The translations under genes were made by a program, and so were the position numbers. A stretch of 64,000 nt of DNA from Mycolicibacterium crocinum (GTDB lineage Bacteria > Actinomycetota > Actinomycetes > Mycobacteriales > Mycobacteriaceae), in assembly GCF_022370635.2 (NCBI RefSeq), contig NZ_CP092362.2:2728001-2792000 (forward strand), written 5' to 3'. The notes under the pieces were generated by a model. That model saw only the letters and a list, made by a program, of their open reading frames with translations. It did no database searches and was not told the DNA's origin. Numbering within the stretch: position 1 is the first letter of the stretch; the number at the start of each line of letters is the position of its first letter. Below, piece after piece: positions 25,597 to 34,078 of the stretch.

Positions 25597-28275
25597 TTGT
25601 CGCTGTCCGCTGCCGGTTCTGGACTGAGCCGGCCCAGCCACGACCCGGACCGTCTGCTCGCCGGGTACCGTGCCGCGCGCGCCCAGGACGCCCTGTTCGA
25701 CCTCCCACGCGGCGGCGCCGGAGCCTTCGGCGGCACCGGGTACGACGAGTTCGTCGACGCCACCGGCACCATCCGTCCGTCGTGGCAGGAACTCGGTGAT
25801 CTGATCGGCGAGCGCGGCCGTGCCGGGCTCGAGCGGTTGCGCGGCGTGGTGCGCGGGCTGGTCGACAACGACGGCATCACGTATATCGAAATAGACGAAG
25901 GTCGGATCGGAGGGCAGGAGCGCAGCGACTCGGGAAATATCCTGAGCGAGGGCATCGCGACGCCCGGCACCTGGCACCTCGACGGGATACCGCTGGTGGT
26001 GTCCGCGGCCGATTGGGAGACCCTGGAAGCCGGTGTGCTGCAACGGTCTCGGCTCCTCGACGCCGTCCTGACCGATCTGTACGGCGAGCGCCGCGCGATC
26101 ACCACCGGAATCCTGCCGCCCCAGTTGCTGTTCGGCCACCCCGGCTACATCCGTGCCGCCCGCGGCATCGAGAACCCCGGCCGCCATCAGTTGTTCATGC
26201 TCGGTTGCGACGTGAGCCGGGCCGCCGACGGGCGGTTCATGGTCAACGCCGACTGGGCGCAGGCGCCGTCGGGGGCCGGGTATGCACTGGCAGACCGCCG
26301 GGTCGTCGCGCATGCCGTGCCCGATGGCTATGAGCGCATCGGTCCGCGCCCGAGCTCGCCGTTCGCCCAGGCGCTGCGACTGGCGCTCATCGAGGCCGCA
26401 CCCGAGGCCGCCGAAGATCCGGTGGTGGTGGTCCTCAGTCCCGGTATCCACTCCGAGACCGCGTTCGACCAGGCGTATCTGGCATCGGTGCTGGGCTTCC
26501 CCTTGGTGGAGAGCGCCGACCTGGTGGTGCGGGACGGCAAGCTGTTGATGCGCTCGCTCGGCACGCTGAAGCGGGTCGACGTGGTGCTGCGTCGGGTCGA
26601 CGCCGAATACGCCGACCCACTGGATCTGCGGCCCGATTCGCGACTCGGGGTGGTGGGACTGGTCGAGGCGCAGCGGCGCGGTGCGGTGACGGTGGTCAAC
26701 ACGCTCGGTGCCGGAATATTGGAAAGCCCAGGGCTGCAACGTTTTCTGCCGCAGCTGGCGGATCGGCTGCTGGGGGAGAAGCCGTTGCTGGACACCCCAC
26801 AGCTGTACTGGGGCGGCTTCGAGCGGGAGCGTTCGCATCTGTTGGCGCGGCTGAACAACTTGCTGATCAAGTCGACGGTCGGCGGCGAGACGATTGTGGG
26901 TCCGGCGCTGTCGTCGACGCAGCGGGAGGAACTGGCCGCGCGCATCGAGGACCAGCCCTGGCAATGGGTGGGACAGGAACTGCCGCAGTTCTCCTCCGCG
27001 CCCACCGACCACTTTCCGGGCGGGTTGTCGGCGGCCAGCGTCGGCATGCGGTTGTTCACGGTCTCGCAGCGGGGCGGGTATGCGCCGATGATCGGCGGCC
27101 TTGGCTATGTGCTCGCGCCGGGAAACTCCGCCTACGCGCTGAAAACCCTTGCTGCCAAGGATGTCTGGGTTCGCCCCCCGACTCGCGCCAGGGTCGACAC
27201 GCTGACCGTGCCTCCGGTGGAACTGCCCAGCGGCACCCGGTCGATCAGTTCTCCGCGCGTGTTGTCCGACCTGTTCTGGATGGGCCGCTACGGCGAGCGG
27301 GCCGAGAACCTGGCCCGGCTGCTGATCGTCACCCGCGAGCGCTACCACGAATATCGCTACCGGCAGGACATGGAGGGCAGCGAATGCGTGCCCGTCCTGC
27401 TGGAGGCGCTGGGTGCGGTCACCGGGATCGAAACCGAGGCGGCCGGCACCTACGCCGAGGCGGTATCGGCCGCGTGGCGCACACTCTGGTCGTTGACCGT
27501 CGACCGACAACGCCCCGGATCGCTGGCCCATTCGGTGGAACGGCTGGGGCTGGCCGCCCGTTCCGTGCGCGACCAGATGTCCAACGACACCTGGATGGTG
27601 CTCGGCGCTGTCGAGCGGGCACTGACCGAGGCTGGCTCGGCGCGTGGGGCGCGGATCGACGACACCCAGCTGGCTGCCGCCCAGCAACAGACCCTGGCCG
27701 GAATGCTGGCGATGTCTGGTGTGGCCGCCGAGTCGATGGTGCGCGACGCCGGATGGACGATGATGGACATCGGCAAGCGCATCGAGCGCGGGCTGGCGCT
27801 GTCGGCGTTGCTGCGTGCCACGCTGACCACGGTGCGCAGCCCGGGCGCCGAGCAGACCATCACCGAATCCGCTCTGGTGGTGTGTGAGTCGTCGGTGATC
27901 TACCGCAGGCGCAACCTCGGCAAGGTCAGTGTCGCTGCGGTGGCCGACCTGGTGCTGTTCGACGGGGAGAATCCCAGATCGCTGGTGTATCAACTGGAAC
28001 GGCTGCGGTCGAATCTACGCGTGCTGCCCGGAGCGTCGGGCTCGTCGCGTCCGGAGCGGCTGGTCGACGAGATCAGCACCCGGTTGCGGAGGCTGGATCC
28101 CGCCGAGCTCGAGCACGTCGACGACGAGGGACGCCGGCATGAGCTCGACGGGCTGCTCAGCGGAATGCACAGCGCGCTGCGTGACCTGTCCGACGTCATC
28201 AACCAGACCCAGCTGTCGCTGCCCGGCGGGATGCAGCCGCTGTGGGGGCCGGACCAGATGCGGGTGATGCCGTGA
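25597..28275 (+). CDS. Circularly permuted ATP-grasp / Alpha-E fusion (Rv2567-like), 892 aa
   Basis: Residues 1 to about 500 form a circularly permuted ATP-grasp peptide ligase (CP_ATPgrasp type). Key segments are GGAGAFGGTGYDEFVDATG, GILPPQLLFGHPGYIRAA, VVVLSPGIHSETAFDQAYLA, and LGAGILESPGLQRFLPQLAD. From about residue 548 the Alpha-E helical domain begins (RVLSDLFWMGRYGERAENLA). ATP-grasp ligases form an amide through an acyl phosphate; comparative work by Iyer, Aravind and colleagues predicted that these CP-ATP-grasp/Alpha-E proteins with transglutaminases make or modify a peptide. Some homologues exist as two proteins; here they are fused, as in Rv2567. TTG start is set by AGGAGGT. The stop overlaps the next gene as GTGA. 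Confidence 0.9.
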   Translation: MSLSAAGSGLSRPSHDPDRLLAGYRAARAQDALFDLPRGGAGAFGGTGYDEFVDATGTIRPSWQELGDLIGERGRAGLERLRGVVRGLVDNDGITYIEIDEGRIGGQERSDSGNILSEGIATPGTWHLDGIPLVVSAADWETLEAGVLQRSRLLDAVLTDLYGERRAITTGILPPQLLFGHPGYIRAARGIENPGRHQLFMLGCDVSRAADGRFMVNADWAQAPSGAGYALADRRVVAHAVPDGYERIGPRPSSPFAQALRLALIEAAPEAAEDPVVVVLSPGIHSETAFDQAYLASVLGFPLVESADLVVRDGKLLMRSLGTLKRVDVVLRRVDAEYADPLDLRPDSRLGVVGLVEAQRRGAVTVVNTLGAGILESPGLQRFLPQLADRLLGEKPLLDTPQLYWGGFERERSHLLARLNNLLIKSTVGGETIVGPALSSTQREELAARIEDQPWQWVGQELPQFSSAPTDHFPGGLSAASVGMRLFTVSQRGGYAPMIGGLGYVLAPGNSAYALKTLAAKDVWVRPPTRARVDTLTVPPVELPSGTRSISSPRVLSDLFWMGRYGERAENLARLLIVTRERYHEYRYRQDMEGSECVPVLLEALGAVTGIETEAAGTYAEAVSAAWRTLWSLTVDRQRPGSLAHSVERLGLAARSVRDQMSNDTWMVLGAVERALTEAGSARGARIDDTQLAAAQQQTLAGMLAMSGVAAESMVRDAGWTMMDIGKRIERGLALSALLRATLTTVRSPGAEQTITESALVVCESSVIYRRRNLGKVSVAAVADLVLFDGENPRSLVYQLERLRSNLRVLPGASGSSRPERLVDEISTRLRRLDPAELEHVDDEGRRHELDGLLSGMHSALRDLSDVINQTQLSLPGGMQPLWGPDQMRVMP

Positions 28276-29177
28276 CGCGCACATACAAGATCACGCATCG
28301 CACCGAGTACGGCTACTCCGATGTGGTCACGAGCTCGTACGGCCGGGGCCACCTCACACCTCGCGACACCGCCGGACAACGTTGTCTCGCATACGAACTC
28401 GAGATCGACCCGATACCGGCCGATCGGTCCACGAGCCTGGACGTCTACGGCAACATCAGCTCGTACTTCCACGTCACCGAACACCACCGGGCGCTGACCG
28501 TCACCAGCCGCTCGGTCGTCGAGGTCGATCCGCCGCCGGCCGAGCGCTACGGGGCGGCCTGGGCGTTGTCACCCTGGGAAGCCGTCCGTCCCGTCGGCCA
28601 CAACGGCGCGCTGGCCTCCGAGTTCAGCCTCGACCTGCGGCCACCCGAAATCACCGATGCGGTACGCGAGTATGCCGCACCGAGTTTCGAGCCGGGCCGC
28701 CCGCTGGTCGAGGTGCTTCGTGATCTGAACTCCCGAATCTTCTCCGACTTCACCTACAAGTCGGGGTCCACAACGGTGTCCACCCAGGTGAGCCAGGTTT
28801 TGCTGGCGCGAGAAGGGGTATGTCAAGACTTCGCCCGGCTGGCGATCGCCTGCCTGCGCGCCAACGGATTGGCGGCGAGTTATGTGTCGGGATACCTCGC
28901 CACCGACCCGCCGCCGGGAAAGGAACGGATGCACGGCGTGGACGCCACCCATGCATGGGCCGCGGTGTGGACCCCGCAAAATGATTGGCTCGGCCTCGAT
29001 CCCACCAATGACCAACTGGTCGACGAGCGCTACATCACCGTCGGCTGGGGTCGGGACTACGCCGACATTCCGCCGTTGCGCGGCATCATCTACACCGATT
29101 CCGAACACAGCGTGATCGACGTCTCGGTGGACGTCGCACCATACCCGTTAGTTTCTGGGGGCGAGCTACATGCGTGA
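28272..29177 (+). CDS. Transglutaminase-like cysteine peptidase family protein (Rv2569c-like), 301 aa
   Basis: The N-terminal beta domain (YKITHRTEYGYSDVVTSSYG) is that of bacterial transglutaminase-N. The catalytic fold has Cys184 in EGVCQDFARL, His227 in ATHAWAAVW, and Asp243 in WLGLDPTNDQ. Length is normal. It is the second such enzyme in the operon, much shorter than the first, so the two may act at different steps (for example bond formation versus release). GTG 28272 overlaps the ATP-grasp stop as GTGA. The following peptidase start overlaps its end by eight bases. Cytosolic, no signal. Confidence 0.9.
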   Translation: MTRTYKITHRTEYGYSDVVTSSYGRGHLTPRDTAGQRCLAYELEIDPIPADRSTSLDVYGNISSYFHVTEHHRALTVTSRSVVEVDPPPAERYGAAWALSPWEAVRPVGHNGALASEFSLDLRPPEITDAVREYAAPSFEPGRPLVEVLRDLNSRIFSDFTYKSGSTTVSTQVSQVLLAREGVCQDFARLAIACLRANGLAASYVSGYLATDPPPGKERMHGVDATHAWAAVWTPQNDWLGLDPTNDQLVDERYITVGWGRDYADIPPLRGIIYTDSEHSVIDVSVDVAPYPLVSGGELHA

Positions 29178-30246
29178 TTTCATCTGTCCCAACTGTGGCC
29201 AGCACTTGGCATTCGAGAACTCGGTGTGCCTGTCGTGCGGAAGCTCGGTCGGATTCTCGTTGGACGACATGGCCTTTTTGGTGATCGCCTCCGGGGAGGA
29301 CAGCGAACACGGTGGAGCCGTCGACGCCGCCGAGTTCCAGCTGTGCGCCAATCTCCATCTGGCCGAATGCAACTGGCTGGTCCATGTCGAGCCGGTCCGG
29401 CAGCTGTGTGCGTCATGCCGGCTCACCCGCACCCGGCCCAACGACAATGACACCGCGGCACTGGCCGCGTTCGCGCTGGCCGAGCGGGCGAAGCGGCGGC
29501 TGATCGCCGAACTGTACGAGCTCAAGCTGCCGATCGTCGGCCGCGACGAAGACCCGGAGTACGGACTGGCCTTCGACCTGTTGTCCAGCGCCAACGAGAA
29601 GGTGTTCACCGGCCACGACAGTGGTCTGATCACTCTGGATCTCGCCGAGGGCGACGACGTCCATCGCGAGCAGTTGCGAACCTCGATGGACGAGCCGTAC
29701 CGCACGCTGCTGGGCCATTTCCGCCACGAGGTGGGTCACTACTACTTCTACCGGCTCGTCGGAACGTCACCGGATTACCTCGAACGGTTCAACGAGTTGT
29801 TCGGTGATCCGGACGCCGACTACCAGGCCGCGCTGGACCGGCACTACAGCGAGGGTGCGCCGCCCGGGTGGGAGGAGAACTACGTGTCCTCCTACGCCAC
29901 CATGCATCCGGCGGAGGACTGGGCCGAGACGTTCGCGCACTACCTGCACATCCGCGACACCCTGGATACCGCCGCGGCGTTCGGCATCGCCCCGGCCAAT
30001 GCCACCTACGAGCGACGAGTGTTGGGGCCCAGCGGTTTCGACAACATTCTCGAGATGTGGTTGCCGCTGGCGTGGTCGCTGAACATGGTGAACCGGTCGA
30101 TGGGCAAAGACGATCTCTACCCGTTCGTGCTGCCGGTTCCGGTCCTGGAGAAGATGCGTTTCATCCACACCGTGATCGATGAGGTGACGTCGTCGCCGAC
30201 CAAGCTGGACGCGGCGATCAGCGGTCAGCAGCAACAGCAGAGCTGA
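29170..30246 (+). CDS. Zinc-ribbon plus zincin metallopeptidase (PF15887 type, possibly Rv2568c-like), 358 aa
   Basis: The N-terminus has a zinc ribbon (Cys6-x2-Cys9 and Cys20-x2-Cys23), followed by a second group of cysteines (QLCANLHLAEC, LCASC). The central zincin motif HEVGH spans His186 to His190, and the downstream EDWAETFAHYLHIRD supplies a possible third ligand. This matches the putative zinc-binding metallopeptidase family PF15887. It is the last gene of the four-gene set; the ATG at 29170 overlaps the previous stop. It may trim or release the peptide product made by the ligase; that is inference from position. Its 3' end overlaps the convergent reductase by 29 bases. Confidence 0.85.
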   Translation: MRDFICPNCGQHLAFENSVCLSCGSSVGFSLDDMAFLVIASGEDSEHGGAVDAAEFQLCANLHLAECNWLVHVEPVRQLCASCRLTRTRPNDNDTAALAAFALAERAKRRLIAELYELKLPIVGRDEDPEYGLAFDLLSSANEKVFTGHDSGLITLDLAEGDDVHREQLRTSMDEPYRTLLGHFRHEVGHYYFYRLVGTSPDYLERFNELFGDPDADYQAALDRHYSEGAPPGWEENYVSSYATMHPAEDWAETFAHYLHIRDTLDTAAAFGIAPANATYERRVLGPSGFDNILEMWLPLAWSLNMVNRSMGKDDLYPFVLPVPVLEKMRFIHTVIDEVTSSPTKLDAAISGQQQQQS

Positions 30247-31255
30247 GTCGCAGCAGGCCGTCTGCTGTTGCGGTGACGGTGTCGGCAATCGGTCGGGGGT
30301 GCCAGCCCAGCTGAGTGACGGCTTTGGTGTTGTTCACCGCCTTCGGCGTTCCGAGCAGGCCAGACAGTTCGCGCAGTGGCGGGGCGAACCGCGCCGCCGC
30401 GCGCACCGCCCAGTCGGGCAGCTGATGGCGGGGCACTGCCGCCGCCGCGGCGCCGAGCCGCCGGCGCAGCACAGCGGCGATGTCGGGCAGCGTCACCGGT
30501 TGGCCCGCCGCGGCCAGGTAGCGCTGACCGGCGGCCTGCGGGTCGGTCATGGCGCGGATCAACAGGTCGGCGACATCGCGGACATCGACCACCGCGAACG
30601 AGGTGCGGGGGAGCAGCGGAGGTCGCCCGTGCAGCAAAGCGTCGATGATCTGGACGGAGGTCGACAGGTTGCCGTCGAGCGGCGGGCCGAACACTCCGAC
30701 CGGATTGACCACGGCCACTTCGGGACTGCCCGGCCGGGCCGCGAAGTCCCATGCCGCGCGCTCGGCCACCGTCTTGGACTTGACGTACGGGCTCACCGGG
30801 TCGTTGGTGTCGGTCCAGTCGGTCTCGTCGTACGGCTGTCCGGACGGCTTGGGGCTGTAGCCGATGGCCGCGAATGACGAGGTGATCACCACGCGGCGCA
30901 CTCGATGCGCCGACGCTGCCCGAAGGACCCGCAGTGTGCCTTCCCGGGCCGGGATGATGATCTCGTCCTCGTTGTCCGGTTGGCGCGCCGGGAACGGCGA
31001 TGCCACGTGTTGGACGAATTCGCAACCGCGCACGGCCTCGCCCCAGCCATCATCAGACGTGAGGTCGGCGGCAACGATTTCCAGTCGATCGACCTCGGCG
31101 CCGGCTCTGCCGAGGGTTGCGCGGATATCGTTCTCGCGATTGATGTTTCGCACCGTCGTGCGGACGCGGTACCCATCGGCCAGCAACCGGAGAATCAGGT
31201 GGCCCGCGATGAACCCCGAGCCGCCGGTCACCAGCACCCGGCTGAGTTCAGGCAC
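30218..31255 (-). CDS. NAD(P)-dependent epimerase/dihydroflavonol reductase-like, 345 aa
   Basis: Extended SDR. The N-terminal VLVTGGSGFIAGHLI supplies the GxxGxxG nucleotide site. VVITSSFAAIGYSPKPSGQP with the later VSPYVKSKTVAER gives the Ser and YxxxK catalytic residues. It looks like a dihydroflavonol-4-reductase or 3-beta-hydroxysteroid-type oxidoreductase. Length is normal. It is the second gene of a MerR operon, overlapping the regulator by 8 bases; substrate unknown. Its 3' end overlaps the zinc peptidase gene by 29 bases, convergent. Confidence 0.87.
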   Translation of the reverse strand: MPELSRVLVTGGSGFIAGHLILRLLADGYRVRTTVRNINRENDIRATLGRAGAEVDRLEIVAADLTSDDGWGEAVRGCEFVQHVASPFPARQPDNEDEIIIPAREGTLRVLRAASAHRVRRVVITSSFAAIGYSPKPSGQPYDETDWTDTNDPVSPYVKSKTVAERAAWDFAARPGSPEVAVVNPVGVFGPPLDGNLSTSVQIIDALLHGRPPLLPRTSFAVVDVRDVADLLIRAMTDPQAAGQRYLAAAGQPVTLPDIAAVLRRRLGAAAAAVPRHQLPDWAVRAAARFAPPLRELSGLLGTPKAVNNTKAVTQLGWHPRPIADTVTATADGLLRLSSAVAADR

Positions 31256-31718
31256 CGGTCTTCTCCTCCTCTGACATCAGCTCTGCTCCGAGAGCGATGA
31301 TGCCGGGCACGAGAGCATCTTCAGCGGCGGTGTCGCCTCGTTCGCGCGCTGCCCACAGCTGCGCTTTGGCGGCCACATACTGTTGCCGCACCTGCAGTCG
31401 GGCGATGTCGTCGGCGAGGCGCCTGGCGTGGTCGTCGAACAGTTGCCGCTGATCGGCGGCGGCCGCCGTGCCGCGGCGCATGTTGTCGACGTAGGTGCGC
31501 ATGTCGTGCACGCTCATGCCGGTGCTGCGCAGGCAGCTCAGCGATTCGATGGCCTCGACGAGCTCCGGTGGGTACCGGCGATGACCGCTGCTCTCATCGC
31601 GGGGCACCGGGTCGATCAGCCCGATTCGCTCGTAGTAGCGCAGCGCAGACTCGGTGAGACCGCTCTGACGGGATACCTCCTGAATAGTCAGGTCCCTGGT
31701 CAACGGGGTGGTCGGCAT
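31248..31718 (-). CDS. MerR family transcriptional regulator, 156 aa
   Basis: The N-terminal wing-helix is diagnostic: LTIQEVSRQSGLTESALRYY and ERIGLIDPVPRD, followed by GHRRYPPELVEAIESLSCLR. A dimerisation helix (ADQRQLFDDHARRLADDIAR) makes up the rest. No metal-binding cysteine pattern is seen (only one Cys), so it is probably an organic-ligand or redox type. It controls itself and the reductase: the operon promoter has a 19-base spacer and a perfect palindrome at 31735-31752. The ATG at 31718 lies 6 bases after the -10 box, so the mRNA may be leaderless. Confidence 0.9.
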   Translation of the reverse strand: MPTTPLTRDLTIQEVSRQSGLTESALRYYERIGLIDPVPRDESSGHRRYPPELVEAIESLSCLRSTGMSVHDMRTYVDNMRRGTAAAADQRQLFDDHARRLADDIARLQVRQQYVAAKAQLWAARERGDTAAEDALVPGIIALGAELMSEEEKTGA

Positions 31719-31724
31719 GGCTCC

Positions 31725-31755
31725 ACTATGGCGAACTTGAAGCGCTTCAAGTCAA
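31725..31755 (-). promoter_or_regulatory. MerR-type promoter with 18-base palindrome operator
   Basis: On the reverse strand a TTGACT -35 box (31750-31755) and a CATAGT -10 box (31725-31730) are 19 bases apart, the long spacer typical of MerR promoters. The palindrome ACTTGAAGCGCTTCAAGT (31735-31752) is perfect and lies in the spacer, overlapping the -35 box. The -10 box ends 6 bases from the ATG. Confidence 0.8.
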
Positions 31756-31776
31756 GTGTGCGTCGCGTCACGCCTG

Positions 31777-33006
31777 CTACGTTTGCGGCCGCGTTCCGAG
31801 CACGTCGCGGAACACCGCCTGGCGCAGCGCGAGTTCACGCGGATCGCTGGCCAGATGGAAGCCCAAGCGGTTCATCACATACCCGAAACCCACCCCGGTG
31901 TCGGGGTCAGCGAACCCGAATGATCCACCAAAACCCGGTGTTCCGAAGGCCTTGTCGGAGGAGCCGAAGTGGACGAGAGGGTAGGGCTTGCAGAATCCCA
32001 ACGAGAACAACACCTTGACGTTCATCACCTTGTCACGGATGCCGCCGCTGGGTTCTCTGGCCGGCGCCATCAGCTCGTGCAGAACGTCGTCGGTCAAGCC
32101 CAACTCCGCGCCGCCGGTGGCCGCGGCGCCGTAGAACTTGGCCACTGCCCGTGCCGTCCCAATCCCGTTGCTGGACGGCATCTCCACCGCGCGGACCGCA
32201 TCGCGGTTGTAGTCGCCGTCCCACGGCTTCACATCGCTGGGCACTGCGGTAGTGCGGGCGGCCAGACCGACCGGGTTCAGCGCGGCTATCGCGAAGCCCG
32301 CCGGCATCACGTTCAAGTGGAGGAGCGACTCGGCTCGCTTCCACTGATGTAACAAGGCAATTCGGCTCCGGTCGACATGGGGCGGCAGTCCGATGTGCAG
32401 ATCCAGCTCGAGCGGCGCCGCGATCTCGTCGGCCAAGAACCGGCCCACCGTCCGTCCGGCCGGGTCGGTGCGGCGAATCAGCTCGGACTGGTACCAGCCG
32501 AGCGTGATCGCGTGGTAGCCATGCCGGGTCCCCGGCCGCCACGCCGGCGCCTGGCGGGCCAGAATCGGTGCCAGTCGCTCGGGGTCGGCGATGTCGGCCA
32601 GACGTGGCGGGGGCGTGAGTGCGCACAGACCGGCCTGGTGGGCGAGCAGCTGACGCACGGTGATGTCGCCCTTGCCTGCCTGAGCGAATTCCGGCCAGTA
32701 ATCGGCGACCTTGGCGTCGTAGGACAGCAGCCCTTTCGACACCGCCACGGCGAAGGCCAGCGCGGTGATGCCCTTCGTCGTGGAGAACATGTTGACCATC
32801 GTGTCGGCCTGCCACGGCGCCTTCGTCAGCCCGTTGCGGTAACCGCCCCACAGATCGACGACCTTGACACCGTCCCGGTACACGGCCACCGCCGCGCCGA
32901 TCTCCTTGCCGGAGGCCAGGTTCGCGCGGAAGGCGTCGGCCACCTTGCCGTACCCCTCGTCGACATCACCGCCCATCATGTCCGGCGACACCGCAACTTT
33001 GAGCAC
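31777..33006 (-). CDS. Serine hydrolase, beta-lactamase class C / LipL-like esterase family, 409 aa
   Basis: The SxxK nucleophile motif is MFSTTKG (Ser75, Lys78), followed by the YHAITLGWYQSELIRRTD segment that holds the usual Tyr, and a C-terminal GSFGFADPDTGVGF. This is the penicillin-binding/beta-lactamase-like fold used by mycobacterial LipD/LipE/LipL esterases. Length and the absence of a signal fit an esterase more than a wall enzyme. GTG 33006 (VLKVAVSPD) was chosen because GAGGGG lies upstream; the longer frame to 33147 runs under the divergent gene. Natural substrate unknown. Confidence 0.82.
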   Translation of the reverse strand: MLKVAVSPDMMGGDVDEGYGKVADAFRANLASGKEIGAAVAVYRDGVKVVDLWGGYRNGLTKAPWQADTMVNMFSTTKGITALAFAVAVSKGLLSYDAKVADYWPEFAQAGKGDITVRQLLAHQAGLCALTPPPRLADIADPERLAPILARQAPAWRPGTRHGYHAITLGWYQSELIRRTDPAGRTVGRFLADEIAAPLELDLHIGLPPHVDRSRIALLHQWKRAESLLHLNVMPAGFAIAALNPVGLAARTTAVPSDVKPWDGDYNRDAVRAVEMPSSNGIGTARAVAKFYGAAATGGAELGLTDDVLHELMAPAREPSGGIRDKVMNVKVLFSLGFCKPYPLVHFGSSDKAFGTPGFGGSFGFADPDTGVGFGYVMNRLGFHLASDPRELALRQAVFRDVLGTRPQT

Positions 33007-33081
33007 GATCGACCCCTCACTGTTGTCGAGAGGATATGTCGACGCGCCGTGGCGCAGGGCCACATTCGCAGCGGGGGCCCC

Positions 33082-33087
33082 TACGAT
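33082..33087 (+). promoter_or_regulatory. -10 box (TACGAT) for a leaderless DUF3097 mRNA
   Basis: TACGAT is followed by six bases and then GTG 33094. It lies in the 87-base divergent gap with the serine hydrolase. Confidence 0.45.
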
Positions 33088-33093
33088 CGCCGG

Positions 33094-33936
33094 GTGGCTG
33101 ATCGCTATGGCGCCGATGTACTGGCCAACAACCCGCACAACGCACACAAGACCCGATCCACCGAACAGGCCGTCGAACTGGGCATGGTCGTCGAGGATCC
33201 GCAGTCGGGCTTCGTCGGTGCGGTCGTCGGTGTCGAAGGATCACGCGTTGAGCTCGAGGACCGCAAGGGCCGGCGACGGGTGTTTCCGCTCGGTCCCGGC
33301 TTTCTGTTCGAAGGCAAGCCGGTGATCCTGACCGGGTTGCGCAGGGCGGCGCCCGCGGCGGCGCAGCGGACGAAATCCGGCTCGGTAAAGGTCGCCGATG
33401 CCCGCGCCAAGGTCGCCTTGGCCAGCCGCATCTACGTCGAAGGTCGCCACGACGCCGAACTCGTCGAGCAGGTGTGGGGCGAGGACCTTCGCGTCGAAGG
33501 TGTCGTCGTCGAATATCTCGGTGGCGTCGACGATCTGGCCGGCATCGTGAAGGAGTTCCGGCCCGGTCCGGGCCGACGGCTCGGTGTCCTGGTCGATCAC
33601 CTGGTGACGGGCTCCAAGGAAGCGCGCATCGCCGAGGAGGTCCGGCGCGGGCCCGGCGGTGAGCACACGCTGGTCGTCGGTCACCCGTATGTCGACATCT
33701 GGCAGGCCGTCAAACCCGAGCGGGTGGGCCTGAGGGAGTGGCCGTCGATTCCGCGCACTGTCGAGTGGAAGCACGGGATCTGTGCGGCGCTGAAGTGGCC
33801 GCACAACGACCAGGCCGATATCGCGCGGGCCTGGCAGCGGATCCGCTCCTCGGTCCGCGACTGGACCGATCTGGAGCCGGCGCTGATCGGCCGGGTCGAG
33901 GAACTTATCGATTTCGTAACGCAACCCGCTTCATAG
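33094..33936 (+). CDS. DUF3097 protein, Toprim-like, 280 aa
   Basis: Conserved actinobacterial DUF3097 protein. A beta-rich N-terminal domain ([20 protein letters not shown]) is followed by a segment resembling a Toprim fold: [18 protein letters not shown] has the conserved Glu, and [13 protein letters not shown] and [14 protein letters not shown] could hold the acidic pair. If real, this would suggest a nuclease or phosphoryl-transfer role, but it is only inference. GTG 33094 is supported by the TACGAT box six bases before it and by the start of the conserved region; the longer frame runs antisense to the serine hydrolase. Function unknown. Confidence 0.82.
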   Translation: MADRYGADVLANNPHNAHKTRSTEQAVELGMVVEDPQSGFVGAVVGVEGSRVELEDRKGRRRVFPLGPGFLFEGKPVILTGLRRAAPAAAQRTKSGSVKVADARAKVALASRIYVEGRHDAELVEQVWGEDLRVEGVVVEYLGGVDDLAGIVKEFRPGPGRRLGVLVDHLVTGSKEARIAEEVRRGPGGEHTLVVGHPYVDIWQAVKPERVGLREWPSIPRTVEWKHGICAALKWPHNDQADIARAWQRIRSSVRDWTDLEPALIGRVEELIDFVTQPAS

Positions 33937-33980
33937 CGCGTGTGACGAACGTCGCAGGCTCGATCGAGCATCGCTCGGTG

Positions 33981-33999
33981 TACAGTCGTTCACTGTACG
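33981..33999. promoter_or_regulatory. Inverted repeat upstream of acyl-CoA dehydrogenase
   Basis: GTACAGT (33981-33987), five bases, then ACTGTAC (33993-33999), a perfect inverted repeat about 80 bases before the dehydrogenase start. It resembles a TetR-type operator. It could be the site of a fatty-acid regulator encoded elsewhere; none lies adjacent. Confidence 0.5.
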
Positions 34000-34078
34000 A
34001 GATTTACCGCCGACTGCAGCCTGGTCGCCATTCGATGCGGCCGACGCGGTACGACATGATCCGGAGCCTGCTAGAGCC

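Noticed and set aside
25582..27993. An 803-codon frame antisense to the ATP-grasp gene
   Set aside because: Shadow frame rich in Arg, Gln and His; no domain seen and no ribosome site.
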